The notes under the pieces were generated by a model, which worked only from the letters and a program-made list of their open reading frames with translations, was not told the origin of the DNA and ran no database searches. The position numbers were made by a program, and so were the translations under genes. A stretch of DNA of 64,000 nt, taken from NCBI GenBank assembly GCA_964625335.1, contig CAZVBE010000007.1:1-64000 (forward strand), given 5' to 3'. Positions 51,867 through 60,209 of this stretch are shown in pieces. This stretch comes from CAZGUG01 sp964625335. Its GTDB lineage: Bacteria > Bacillota > Clostridia > Ch29. Each line of letters opens with the position of its first letter. Positions within the stretch are counted from its first letter, which is position 1.

Positions 51867-52523
51867 TCAGCCAATAATAATGGGTATAACGTCCCGGGGA
51901 GTCTCAACTATTTCCCGAGCGCCGTTTTGTGCTAGCTCCTTCGCGGTTCTGAAACCCCAGAGGGCACCCACTGCATACATTCCTGCCCGGCCGGCGGTTC
52001 GCATATCGGTACCCGTGTCCCCAAGGTATAGAATGTTTCCTGGTTTTATATCCATTCCGAGGGCTATCTCAAGGGCGGCGGCAGGATTGGGTTTTCTGGG
52101 AGTTAAGGGCCCCTCTCCCCTTATTTGGCTGAAAGTCCATTCAGACAGAAATTCTTTGGCTACGGCCCGGGTAAAAGCATCCGGTTTATTGGACAGTACA
52201 GCCTTTTGAATTCTGTGTTCTTCCAGCCAGTCAAGAAGCTCAGGAATACCCGGATAAAGTTTTGTACATTCAAAAAAGCGCAGCTGATACTCCTTATCCA
52301 TTGCTTCCATACATTCCCGCACCGCTTCCTCACCACCGCAGCCCGCGGGGAGAACCCTTTTTGCCAGCATTTCCATCCCGTCACCCACAAAATACCTGTA
52401 GGATTTAACCGGATGAACCGGATAGCCATAAAGGGCCAGCACTCTGTTCATGGAATTTGCCAAATCGTCAAGGGTATCCAGCAGCGTACCGTCCATATCG
52501 AGTATTACTCCGTTAAACCTCAT
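51867..52523 (-). CDS. HAD-superfamily hydrolase, phosphoglycolate phosphatase-like
   Basis: 218 aa. HAD motif I is VILDMDGTLLDTL at the N-terminus, motif II AVLSNKPDAF near 113, motif III Lys in TPRKPNPAAAL and motif IV YLGDTGTDMRTAG near 170; the helical cap lies between I and II. It resembles Gph-type phosphatases; the substrate is not predictable. ATG after GGAGGGTGTATTTT. It lies 26 bp after the SagB-type gene. Confidence 0.9.
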   Translation of the reverse strand: MRFNGVILDMDGTLLDTLDDLANSMNRVLALYGYPVHPVKSYRYFVGDGMEMLAKRVLPAGCGGEEAVRECMEAMDKEYQLRFFECTKLYPGIPELLDWLEEHRIQKAVLSNKPDAFTRAVAKEFLSEWTFSQIRGEGPLTPRKPNPAAALEIALGMDIKPGNILYLGDTGTDMRTAGRAGMYAVGALWGFRTAKELAQNGAREIVETPRDVIPIIIG

Positions 52524-52549
52524 AAAATACACCCTCCGTGGATTTTTTG

Positions 52550-53287
52550 CTATACCTTTCCTACCACAGCTGCATATATGGTAAACTCGTCGGTCCCGTC
52601 AACGCCCAGCAGTCCGTCCATTTTGTCCTGGCTGTATTTCCCTATAGCACAGGCTCCTGCGTCTATAGACCGGCTTGCAAGATAAAGGTTCTGGCACAGG
52701 TGCCCCGCATCCACAGCTATCATTTTATGGGAAACCAGGCCGTAACGCCATTCAGAACGGTAGGGCGTTGCCGTCCAAACAAAGACCGCCGCCCCCGCAG
52801 CGACAAACTTCTGGCCCTTACAGGCGTCTGCCATCCTTTGATCCAGCCCGTCAACCTTTCCCATTACCAGCAGCCTGTGCGTGACGGGCATATATCTGTA
52901 AAGTCCCGGTCTGACTCCGTCTACACGGTTGACTGCCAAATATGTCTCGATGGGGTGCCGTCCTCCTGCGGAAGGGGCAGTCCTTCGCTCTTCGTTATCC
53001 CCGGTTATACCCTGCACCGACCAAAGGAGATATGACAGTTCCTCAAGGTTAAGGGGCTGATCTGTGAATTTTCTGTGGCTTCTTCTGCTTGCCAGCGCGT
53101 CCGCCAGCGGCATTCCCCCAACCGAAAAATCCTTCCGTGCAACAAGCTCAATAAATGCGGCATCGGCGCCTACGGGTTTTTGCAAATCAGGGCTTGCAAT
53201 TCCTTTCTCCTGGTCCCGTTCAAGTTGGTCCCACTTGTCCCATAAATAGGCCTTAAGAAAATTCCTGTGGCTTTCGATGCTTCTCAA
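52550..53287 (-). CDS. SagB/ThcOx-type nitroreductase-fold oxidoreductase
   Basis: 245 aa. The nitroreductase fold that binds FMN is indicated by LADALASRRSHRKFTDQPLN near residue 60, LSYLLWSVQGITGDNEERRT, APSAGGRHPIETYL, DAGHLCQNLYLAS near 193 and GACAIGKYSQDKMDGLLGVD. This sub-family includes azoline oxidases of RiPP clusters, but no precursor peptide or cyclodehydratase gene is nearby, so a general flavin reductase role is more likely. TTG start after GAGAGGTGAAATCAT. Confidence 0.88.
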   Translation of the reverse strand: MRSIESHRNFLKAYLWDKWDQLERDQEKGIASPDLQKPVGADAAFIELVARKDFSVGGMPLADALASRRSHRKFTDQPLNLEELSYLLWSVQGITGDNEERRTAPSAGGRHPIETYLAVNRVDGVRPGLYRYMPVTHRLLVMGKVDGLDQRMADACKGQKFVAAGAAVFVWTATPYRSEWRYGLVSHKMIAVDAGHLCQNLYLASRSIDAGACAIGKYSQDKMDGLLGVDGTDEFTIYAAVVGKV

Positions 53288-53481
53288 ATGATTTCACCTC
53301 TCTTCCCGGTTAATAAACCATACTCTTTTACGCTTAAATCTAACGAGCGCATATGCATACCGTTCGAGACGGTCAATTGCCCCCAAGCAGCAGCCGGACC
53401 CATTCCCGCTTTTCCCACAGCGCACATTCGCCGTCGGTACATGAATACCCCATACTTCTTCTAAAATCTTATGCCTTGCTT

Positions 53482-54363
53482 CTATATGTCTATTCCAAGA
53501 AACAGCCTGACAAAATAGCCAATTATGAAGGATAGCAGTGCAACTCCCAGGCTTATGGACGCCATCTCCAGAAATCTTTTTTTAAAGGGCAGATCCTTCG
53601 CCACCGATACATAAAAATTGAACACCAGTATTATTATTATGGCGACAGCGATTGTAAGCATAAGACTAATAAAATAATTGGTCAGTATCAGGTACGGGAG
53701 AATCAAAAATGCTACCGTAAGCACATATGCAACTCCCGTATATATTGCAGATTTGATTGCCTGACTGTGGTCGCTGTCGGATTTTGTTGATAGATACTCT
53801 GAAGCAGCCATTGAAAGGGATGCTGCAATGCCTGTAATAAGCCCAGCCAAAGCTATCAGCCTTGTATCCCGCAGGGCAAAGGTCAGACCGGCCAGGGTAC
53901 CTGTAAGCTCTACCAGAGCATCGTTAAGTCCCAAAACTACCGATCCTATATATTGAAGTCTTTCCTCCTCAATAAGGTCAATCAACTGCTTCTCATGCCT
54001 GTCCTCATCTTCAATTATGCTGTGTAATTCCGGAATGCTTTTCGCAATCTTTTGGTAGGCTTGCTGTGCTTTCTCCTCACCCTTTTCCAACAGCTTCACG
54101 CCAAATGTCAGCCCAAACAGTTTAGAAATCCAGTAGTACCGGAAAATCTTCCATTTGTCCGGCAAAGCCTTGCTGCCTGTATATTTCCCCAGAAAATCAT
54201 GGTGCTTTAGCTCATCCTCGGCTATGCTTGTTAAAATCTCCCGGTTCCCGGCCGCCTTTATACTGCCGGCCAGCCTTTTGTATATAAAGTACTCTGTAAT
54301 CTCTTCCTTCTGAAACCTTACTATATCTTTTAACAATCCCTTATTTACCGGTTTGTCTCCCAT
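53482..54363 (-). CDS. Rubrerythrin/ferritin-like plus VIT1/CCC1 membrane fusion protein
   Basis: 293 aa. Residues ~1-130 are a ferritin-like four-helix bundle with diiron-type EEITEYF, EDELKHHDFL and a later EDEDRHEKQL; residues ~140-293 are a VIT1/CCC1-type membrane domain with GSVVLGLNDALVELTGTLAG, GIAASLSMAASEYLS and three further helices. Such proteins are predicted iron or manganese transporters with a ferroxidase-like input. ATG after AGAGGTGATCGGATAT was used; an upstream start would overlap ubiA by over 30 bp. Confidence 0.9.
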   Translation of the reverse strand: MGDKPVNKGLLKDIVRFQKEEITEYFIYKRLAGSIKAAGNREILTSIAEDELKHHDFLGKYTGSKALPDKWKIFRYYWISKLFGLTFGVKLLEKGEEKAQQAYQKIAKSIPELHSIIEDEDRHEKQLIDLIEEERLQYIGSVVLGLNDALVELTGTLAGLTFALRDTRLIALAGLITGIAASLSMAASEYLSTKSDSDHSQAIKSAIYTGVAYVLTVAFLILPYLILTNYFISLMLTIAVAIIIILVFNFYVSVAKDLPFKKRFLEMASISLGVALLSFIIGYFVRLFLGIDI

Positions 54364-54406
54364 ATATCCGATCACCTCTTCACTAAATAAAACCTTTACA
54401 CAACCT

Positions 54407-55345
54407 TTAAATTCTAATAAAGCGGTTTGAGAGCGATGCAATTACCATCACAAAACCCGTGATTTGATAAATTTGTACCGTCCCCGCATTGGCCGGTATA
54501 AGTCTTTGAATACAGTCAAATTCCTTTGCTGCCGTCCTTACCGACCTGACCGCAACGGGTATGCTCAGAAGCCCCAATAACCATACGGGGTTGCGGTATG
54601 TAACGGAAATCAGCGGAAATACCGCATAGGCAAGGGCAAACAGCCATGCAAAAACCCTTATGCCCTTTTCTTTGCCCATCCGTACAAGCCGGTTATTCTT
54701 GTCTGCCATTTTATCCGCTTCATAATCGGGGTATTGGTTTATCCATAGTACGTTAGCTATAAGAAAGCCTATGGGCAGCGAAACCAGCACTACTTCGGGT
54801 CCGATTGTATGGGTCAGTACCAGGTACATCCCGGTGGTTATCAATGGTCCGAATGTAAGGCCCACTGCAAATTCTCCAAAGCCGCTGTAGGCGAACTTAA
54901 AAGGCGGTACGCTGTAAAACACCGACATTAAAACGCCTGTAAGACCTATCCACAGTACATTAAATTCACGGTAGACCACAATAAACAGCCCAATGGCGCA
55001 GGCAGCCAGAATTGTACCGTAAGCGACAAGCTTAACCTCGTCCAGTGTGAGCTTACCGTCAACTATTGTCTTTTTGCCGCCGCTGAAAGGCGTCCTGTTT
55101 TCAGGTGCAACGTTTTTGTCCGCCCCTGATTTATAATCAACGTATTCGTTGACAGCGTTCTTCCCCGTCTCAATCAGGTAAACGCCTGTGACAGAGAGCG
55201 CAAACCAGACAAAATCAAAACGTCCTGTATCACTATAGGCCAGAGCTGCCGCCACCAGCATGGGAACAGTGGAAGCTATCCATATTTTCGGATCGGCAAG
55301 CTGCCAGAACCCATGCCAAACACGGTTTTTTTCCTGTTTGTTCAT
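54407..55345 (-). CDS. UbiA-family prenyltransferase
   Basis: 312 aa with about eight membrane helices. The two Asp-rich motifs that bind prenyl diphosphate and Mg2+ are GKNAVNEYVDYKSGADKN near residue 61 and NQYPDYEADKMADK near 203. It resembles MenA-type enzymes, but no menaquinone genes are adjacent and the acceptor is unknown. ATG start; a 96-codon frame upstream ends at TAATG overlapping this start. Confidence 0.9.
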   Translation of the reverse strand: MNKQEKNRVWHGFWQLADPKIWIASTVPMLVAAALAYSDTGRFDFVWFALSVTGVYLIETGKNAVNEYVDYKSGADKNVAPENRTPFSGGKKTIVDGKLTLDEVKLVAYGTILAACAIGLFIVVYREFNVLWIGLTGVLMSVFYSVPPFKFAYSGFGEFAVGLTFGPLITTGMYLVLTHTIGPEVVLVSLPIGFLIANVLWINQYPDYEADKMADKNNRLVRMGKEKGIRVFAWLFALAYAVFPLISVTYRNPVWLLGLLSIPVAVRSVRTAAKEFDCIQRLIPANAGTVQIYQITGFVMVIASLSNRFIRI

Positions 55346-55637
55346 TAAGTTCTATCCCCTCTATGCAAATAATCTTGGTATTGGAAAGTTTGTCCACTAT
55401 TATATTGTCCAGGGCGAAATGGTATATTCACCAATATATACCCTGGATTGGAATAACTCTCACTATGGAATAATTCTACACAAATACTGCCTTTTCCTGC
55501 AATAGTACCAAGGGTGTCAGCAGGACGGGGCTGTTGATACTTGTAACCGGCATCTGTGCCATGATGCCAATGGCAGGCTCCTGCCCAATGGGCCATTTGG
55601 GCCAGTAATGTCCTCCGTCCGGTGCATCCGGACATGG
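55346..55637 (-). other. Hairpin-rich 292-bp gap between permease and ubiA genes
   Basis: On the minus strand the first ~100 bases hold four consecutive short hairpins: GTCCGG/CCGGAC, GCCCAA/TTGGGC, GGCAGG/CCTGCC and GGCATC/GATGCC. Closer to ubiA another stem pairs CCAGGG with CCCTGG. A 96-codon frame (ATG behind AAGGG, His/Trp/Gln-rich, unlike a known family) spans the whole gap and ends in a TAATG overlap with ubiA. It may be a structured leader, a terminator cluster, or an unusual small gene; neither is established. Confidence 0.4.
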
Positions 55638-56969
55638 TTAACCCTTTTGCCTAAGCTGTCCTCTTCGGCTTAATATATTCTTTCTTATGTAGTAATAGCC
55701 GCTTCCAAGCAGGAACCAGAAACCGAAGGAATACAGCATAAGCGGATCTTCAACCAGCGAAGCCACAGTAAGCAGCACTGCGGATATGATTGTAAAAATT
55801 GGCAGCGCCTTAAGGCTTGCATCCGATAATTTGAAGGGGGCGCTTTCAAAACTCTCCGGGTACTTCTTCTTTATTACAAGACAGGCTCCGGCCACAAGGG
55901 TCATGCCGCTTAGGATAACGATCGAACTGATGGTACCAAGAAACAGAACCGGAAGATCAAGCACAATCATCAATAGTGCAAATATATAAATAGTGACGGT
56001 TGCAAACCCCGGTACATTGTAACGGTTAAGTTTAGAAAACACCAAAGGCATTATCCTGTCAACGGCCAGGCTGTATAACGACCTGCTGCTGGCCATATAG
56101 GCTGCATTCATAGGGGTTATTATTGCCACCATGGCGCTAATCTGTATCAACGCCGCCGCCCATGGATTAATAAGGAGCCTTGCAGCCTGGGCAAGATTGG
56201 GCTCGTATTCCTTTATCGTGTCCCAGCCAAGTCCTCCGGAAAAAACAAAGGTTGTGAAAAGATATAGAAGTCCCACTATTACCGACGCAATAAAAATAGA
56301 CTTTGGAATGTTCTTCTGGGGGTTTTCCACCTCATCCCCCACCTCCGCAACAATATACAGCCCGGTATAAGCATAAAAGGCACTCATACTGCCCTTTAGG
56401 ACCGGACCTATTCCCGGTCCCCATAAAGGAGTGAGGTTACCCGGCTTTATCTCAAAAACTCCAAAGCCGCAGAAAATTGCCAGTCCTGCAATAACAGCCA
56501 CCACAAGAAACTGCACAACCCTCTGGGTTGTCTTAATCCCAAGCAGGTTAACCACCAGAATAACCGTCAGCACTGCTACGGCGATCAGTTTTCTGTCAAC
56601 GGCCAGGTATGCGGATATATAATGGGCAAATCCACTGCTCATTAAGGCAAGCCCGCAAAATGAACCTATCAGTCTGAACCAGCCTGTTACAAACCCAATA
56701 TAATCATTATAGAACATTTTTGCATATTGGTAAGTAGCCGCAGTAGACGGAAAAACCGACGCCACCTGGGCGTAACAGACGGAGGAGGTAACGGCAATGA
56801 CCAGGGCTATCAGGTAGCACAAAAAAAGACCGGGGCCTGCGGCAACCGCCAGTGGACCTATCATTATGTATATTCCCGAGCCAACAACCGTTCCCACTAT
56901 TATCTCCACAGCCCCGGCAAGTCCAATCTTGTATGAAACGCTTCTCTTTATCGAAAACACCCCCAGCAT
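55638..56969 (-). CDS. APC-family amino acid permease
   Basis: 443 aa from the ATG chosen; a TTG eleven codons earlier is possible and neither has a strong ribosome site. About twelve membrane helices. The helix-1 signature EIIVGTVVGSGIYIMIGPLA is near residue 20, and SAFYAYTGLYIVAEVGDEVENPQKNIPKSI near 200 is the helix-6/loop motif of amino acid/polyamine/organocation transporters. Substrate not predictable; import of an amino acid would fit the fermentative lifestyle. Confidence 0.9.
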   Translation of the reverse strand: MLGVFSIKRSVSYKIGLAGAVEIIVGTVVGSGIYIMIGPLAVAAGPGLFLCYLIALVIAVTSSVCYAQVASVFPSTAATYQYAKMFYNDYIGFVTGWFRLIGSFCGLALMSSGFAHYISAYLAVDRKLIAVAVLTVILVVNLLGIKTTQRVVQFLVVAVIAGLAIFCGFGVFEIKPGNLTPLWGPGIGPVLKGSMSAFYAYTGLYIVAEVGDEVENPQKNIPKSIFIASVIVGLLYLFTTFVFSGGLGWDTIKEYEPNLAQAARLLINPWAAALIQISAMVAIITPMNAAYMASSRSLYSLAVDRIMPLVFSKLNRYNVPGFATVTIYIFALLMIVLDLPVLFLGTISSIVILSGMTLVAGACLVIKKKYPESFESAPFKLSDASLKALPIFTIISAVLLTVASLVEDPLMLYSFGFWFLLGSGYYYIRKNILSRRGQLRQKG

Positions 56970-57091
56970 ACTTATATCAGAAACCAAAATGGGTATGGCC
57001 AATCAGGACAGGTTTTACCCCTATCCAGGCTATTTTTTCTTAAACTTGTGGGGCTTTTCTACCCTTAAGCGCAATATCAGCCCGCAATCGG

Positions 57092-57132
57092 TACTGTAAA
57101 AGCCCCGCCTTATTGCAGCTTCCGGCAGGGCT
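57092..57132 (-). terminator. Terminator after the phosphodiester glycosidase gene
   Basis: On the minus strand AGCCCTGCC pairs with GGCGGGGCT across a 14-base spacer, followed by TTTACAG. It separates this unit from the permease gene. Confidence 0.65.
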
Positions 57133-57175
57133 TACTCACATAAACGAATAAGGTAATATTTCAAGCCTCACCCCA

Positions 57176-58222
57176 TTACGGCATCACAATTATATTATTG
57201 ACCACCGGGCGCTCCTTGCCGTCCGAGGGTTTGTTCAGTATTACTCCGTTAAAGTACATGACGCTGGATCCTCCACCGTCGAGGTTATATGCCTCCTTGA
57301 CCCCCAGTTCCAGCAGTTTGTCCTGCAAAAGCTCCAGAGTAACGCCTACGCTCCAGTCCCCCTGCCGCCCGTCAATTACTATCATTATAAGGTCGTCATT
57401 GGCGTACTTGCCAATAATAGTTCTTGGCTGGTTGGTAGTTTTCCACTCTTCGGGTATCTCAACTTTTTTCCCGTCCTTAAGTAGTACCGGTATAAAGCTT
57501 ACTCCCTGATAAGGCTGCAGCTTTGTCAGTTCTTTTTCAGTCTGCGGAACTGTGCCTATCACCTGTCCTTTTTTATTAATCCCCGCAAAAAACAGGTCCC
57601 CGGGGTAACCGTTGAAGGGCTCAACCAGTTTACCGTCAATTACGGTATTACCTATCATCTGGGCGTAGGTTTCGCCGTTCCGTCTCTCGGTATAGAAGCC
57701 TCCCCCGTTTATCGCCAATATAGCTCCCTTTCTCCCGGCCGCTTCGGAAGTGGTTTCCAGCTGTCCCAGTGTGTCCCCGGCCAATACCACCTTGAAGGCC
57801 TTAGGGTCAAAAAGCTTTACCTTTGCTATGAACCCGCGGTATCCAAGTTCGGCCAGTTTGAATATTTTTATCTCGGTATTATCCGAGATATGGGCCGATA
57901 CCGTAGGCCCTAGCATATCCAGAATCCTCTGCTCGTAAATGTCATCCGACAGCTTTCTATGGGAAACGCTTTGTTCGGATAGGGCCGCCAGGCTTTCGTA
58001 CTGTCCCGAAAAGGTCTCTTCCTGCATCTGAGCCAGCATACCCAGGTCCGCAATGCTTTGCTTGAGAAGACTTGCCTCCTCCTCCAGCATAACCGCATGC
58101 TGCTCCAGAGGGGCTGTGGGAAACCGCATTATTTTGCTGTCCTCCGCAAAATCCGAACAAACCAGAAAAAGTGCTATAAAGGGGGCTGCAATAAACAGCA
58201 TAAAAACATTAATTCTGTACAT
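57176..58222 (-). CDS. Phosphodiester glycosidase (NAGPA) domain protein, secreted or anchored
   Basis: 348 aa. A hydrophobic N-terminus (MYRINVFMLFIAAPFIALFL) acts as signal or anchor, then a helical stretch (about 40-90), then the NAGPA-type domain with ILAINGGGFYTERRNGE near 165, GYPGDLFFAGINKKG, RTIIGKYANDDLIMIVIDGR near 270 and NLDGGGSSVMYFNG near 317. Bacterial members are thought to remove phosphodiester-linked sugars from envelope polymers. Its start overlaps the end of the upstream coiled-coil gene, showing coupling. Confidence 0.9.
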   Translation of the reverse strand: MYRINVFMLFIAAPFIALFLVCSDFAEDSKIMRFPTAPLEQHAVMLEEEASLLKQSIADLGMLAQMQEETFSGQYESLAALSEQSVSHRKLSDDIYEQRILDMLGPTVSAHISDNTEIKIFKLAELGYRGFIAKVKLFDPKAFKVVLAGDTLGQLETTSEAAGRKGAILAINGGGFYTERRNGETYAQMIGNTVIDGKLVEPFNGYPGDLFFAGINKKGQVIGTVPQTEKELTKLQPYQGVSFIPVLLKDGKKVEIPEEWKTTNQPRTIIGKYANDDLIMIVIDGRQGDWSVGVTLELLQDKLLELGVKEAYNLDGGGSSVMYFNGVILNKPSDGKERPVVNNIIVMP

Positions 58223-58625
58223 TGGGAGCCTCCTTCAGTATCTGCAGGGCTCTATCCAGTTCCATAAGCTGGTCCTCCAAATCTCCAAGCTGTCTGTCTA
58301 TACGCCTTTGCACCGAAGTGGAACTTGAAAGAGTTGAATCTGCTTCCTCTATCCTTTCCCTCAATCCTGAAATTTCATGACCCAGCATTTCCATTCTTTC
58401 AGTCAGCTGCTGTATATTCACAGCATTTTCCTGCTGTATATTTCTTATGGATGTGTCTATATAATCCTTTGCATAGGTATACCCGTAATAGGCGGCGGCA
58501 CACCATAGACTTACGCTTATTATTAGTATAAGTATATTTATCAGTATTTTTTTATTCCTCTGCTTTTTTTTCCTGACATCCATCCTTTTCTGCTCTGTTT
58601 CGCGAATTTCTGCGTCTTTTTCCAT
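58209..58625 (-). CDS. Membrane-anchored coiled-coil protein of unknown function
   Basis: 138 aa, family not recognised. A highly charged cytoplasmic N-terminus (residues 1-27) precedes one membrane helix (about 28-52, INILILIISVSLWCAAAYYG), then an extended heptad-rich region (about 65-135, QQLTERMEMLGHEISGLRER, RRIDRQLGDLEDQLMELDRA). It overlaps the glycosidase gene by 14 bp, and that protein also has an N-terminal anchor and helices, so the two may associate. Confidence 0.75.
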   Translation of the reverse strand: MEKDAEIRETEQKRMDVRKKKQRNKKILINILILIISVSLWCAAAYYGYTYAKDYIDTSIRNIQQENAVNIQQLTERMEMLGHEISGLRERIEEADSTLSSSTSVQRRIDRQLGDLEDQLMELDRALQILKEAPNVQN

Positions 58626-58723
58626 GGCTTCTTCCTTCCCCCCTTTTTCTTTACAATAAATATGCTATCTCAAACTTCCGGATGAATCAAGCGGGGAAGC
58701 ATATATGGTCATAATTGCCTTTT

Positions 58724-59257
58724 CTATTTATATAAAGAACCATACTTATTTGCATACACCTTGCTGTAATAAAGCTTTTCCACATTGTGGGGCGGTTTTT
58801 GTTCATCGGGATAACCCACTGCAATGATAGACTCAACACTTCTGTCCCCGGGTATGGCCAGTATCTCCTTGACAAACTGTTCTGCGGTTTTGCTGTCCTG
58901 ATGCATCCTGTTCCTGATCTGAATCCAGCAGGCGCCAAGTCCCATAGAATAAGCCGCCAGCTGAGCTATGATACCTGCAATTGCAGTATCTTCTATCCAG
59001 GTATCTCTTCTGTCCGATTCCCCCACCAATACTATCCCAAGGGCAGCATCTTTCAAAAAAGCCGAAGACTTATTTCTGACCGTTGACAGTGTTCCCAAAG
59101 TACTCTTATCGGTAACAAACACAAACTCCCACGGCTTTTGGTTGCTCCCCGACGGCGAAACCAGCATCGCTTTTACAAGGTTATCTATTTTTTCCTTTTC
59201 TATTTCTGCATTTTTATATTTTCTTATGCTTCTTCGTTTCATAAGAAGTTCAATCAT
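58724..59257 (-). CDS. Nitroreductase family FMN oxidoreductase
   Basis: 177 aa. Typical opening MIELLMKRRSIRKYKNAEIE, then LVSPSGSNQKPWEFVFVTD that binds FMN, ASIAQLAAYSMGLGACWIQIRN-like segment near 105-125 and the closing SIIAVGYPDEQKPPH. Substrate unknown. ATG after GGGAGGTTATACA. It is followed by no obvious terminator and is divergent from the FMN riboswitch-ribU unit. Confidence 0.92.
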   Translation of the reverse strand: MIELLMKRRSIRKYKNAEIEKEKIDNLVKAMLVSPSGSNQKPWEFVFVTDKSTLGTLSTVRNKSSAFLKDAALGIVLVGESDRRDTWIEDTAIAGIIAQLAAYSMGLGACWIQIRNRMHQDSKTAEQFVKEILAIPGDRSVESIIAVGYPDEQKPPHNVEKLYYSKVYANKYGSLYK

Positions 59258-59401
59258 TGTATAACCTCCCAAATGCCATATTTTTTCTTATTATACCTTA
59301 ATTTGCCGATGTTATAAAGGTTCCGTGCCTTAAAAAAATACGCCCTGCTTCTTGACAGCAAAACGGTAAAGTAGTAATATAAAGTACAGAAAACCAAATA
59401 T

Positions 59402-59524
59402 AATCTTCAGGGCAGGGTGAAATTCCCGACCGGCGGTAATGCGGACCAAGTCCGCTAGCCCGCGAGCTAAGGCTGACCCGGTGTGATTCCGGGGCCGACA
59501 GTAAAGTCTGGATGGGAGAAGATT
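59402..59524 (+). promoter_or_regulatory. FMN riboswitch (RFN element)
   Basis: The P1 stem AATCTTC/GAAGATT encloses the conserved core: AGGGCAGGGTGAAATTCCCG, ACCGGCGGTAAT, AGTCCGCTAGCCCGCGAGCT, GGTGTGATTCCGGGGCCGAC and AGTCTGGATGGGAGAAGA. It precedes the riboflavin transporter gene ribU, so flavin mononucleotide should repress flavin uptake. Confidence 0.97.
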
Positions 59525-59537
59525 GAGAATGTTTATG

Positions 59538-59583
59538 ATTTCCCTGAGATTATATTGCGGGAAATTTTATTTTTTCAGGGAGG
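59538..59583 (+). terminator. Expression platform: terminator and RBS-sequestering alternative
   Basis: ATTTCCC pairs with GGGAAAT followed by TTTATTTTTT, a terminator. The same left arm continues CCCTGA, which can instead pair with TCAGGG of the ribosome site AGGGAGG. The leader could therefore act on transcription, translation or both. Confidence 0.75.
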
Positions 59584-59593
59584 TAACTCAATT

Positions 59594-60169
59594 ATGAAGT
59601 ACAATGTAAACAAACTGGTAAAGCTCGCATTGCTATGTGCCCTATCCATACTGCTTATGATGATAATAAGGTTTCCAATTATCCCGTCAGCACCTTTTTT
59701 GGAATATGAACCGGGAGACGTTCCAGCCCTGATAGGCACCTTTGTGTACGGCCCGGGTGCCGGATTATTGATAACCGCAGTGGTTTCCCTGATCCAGGCG
59801 ACCACCGTCAGCGCAGGAAGCGGCTGGATCGGTGCGATAATGCATATGGTTGCAACAGGCACAATGGTTTTGGTGGCAGGTACCATATATAAAAGGATCC
59901 ATACCTTTAAGGGAGCTGTTATAGCCCTTGTGGCAGGTACCATTGGAATGACTTTGATGATGATTCCGCTTAATTTGTTCTTCACAACAAAGTTTTTGGG
60001 CGTTCCGGTCGAGGCTGTCAAAGCCATGATTATACCCGCAATAATACCCTTTAACCTGTTCAAGGCGGCTGCAAACTCTGCCCTTACCATCCTGGTGTAC
60101 AAATCGGTTGCAAAGGTTTTGCGGATAGAAAACGCCGCTGCCTCCAACGAGGCTCACCAGACCGAATAA
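59594..60169 (+). CDS. ribU: Riboflavin ECF transporter S component RibU
   Basis: 191 aa, five or six membrane helices. It captures riboflavin for the energy-coupling-factor transporter. LVKLALLCALSILLMMIIRF, PSAPFLEYEPGDVPALIGTF and the closing FNLFKAAANSALTILVYKSV match RibU. The ATG behind GGGAGG was used; an upstream in-frame ATG falls inside the riboswitch. The FMN riboswitch directly upstream strongly supports the substrate. Confidence 0.96.
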   Translation: MKYNVNKLVKLALLCALSILLMMIIRFPIIPSAPFLEYEPGDVPALIGTFVYGPGAGLLITAVVSLIQATTVSAGSGWIGAIMHMVATGTMVLVAGTIYKRIHTFKGAVIALVAGTIGMTLMMIPLNLFFTTKFLGVPVEAVKAMIIPAIIPFNLFKAAANSALTILVYKSVAKVLRIENAAASNEAHQTE

Positions 60170-60209
60170 GAGCCTCTCTGAAAGGGGCAGGAAAAAAAGT
60201 GCACTTTAT

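Noticed and set aside
52550..53287. SagB-type gene as part of a thiazole/oxazole peptide cluster
   Set aside because: No cyclodehydratase, precursor peptide or exporter is adjacent; neighbours are a HAD phosphatase and a metal transporter.
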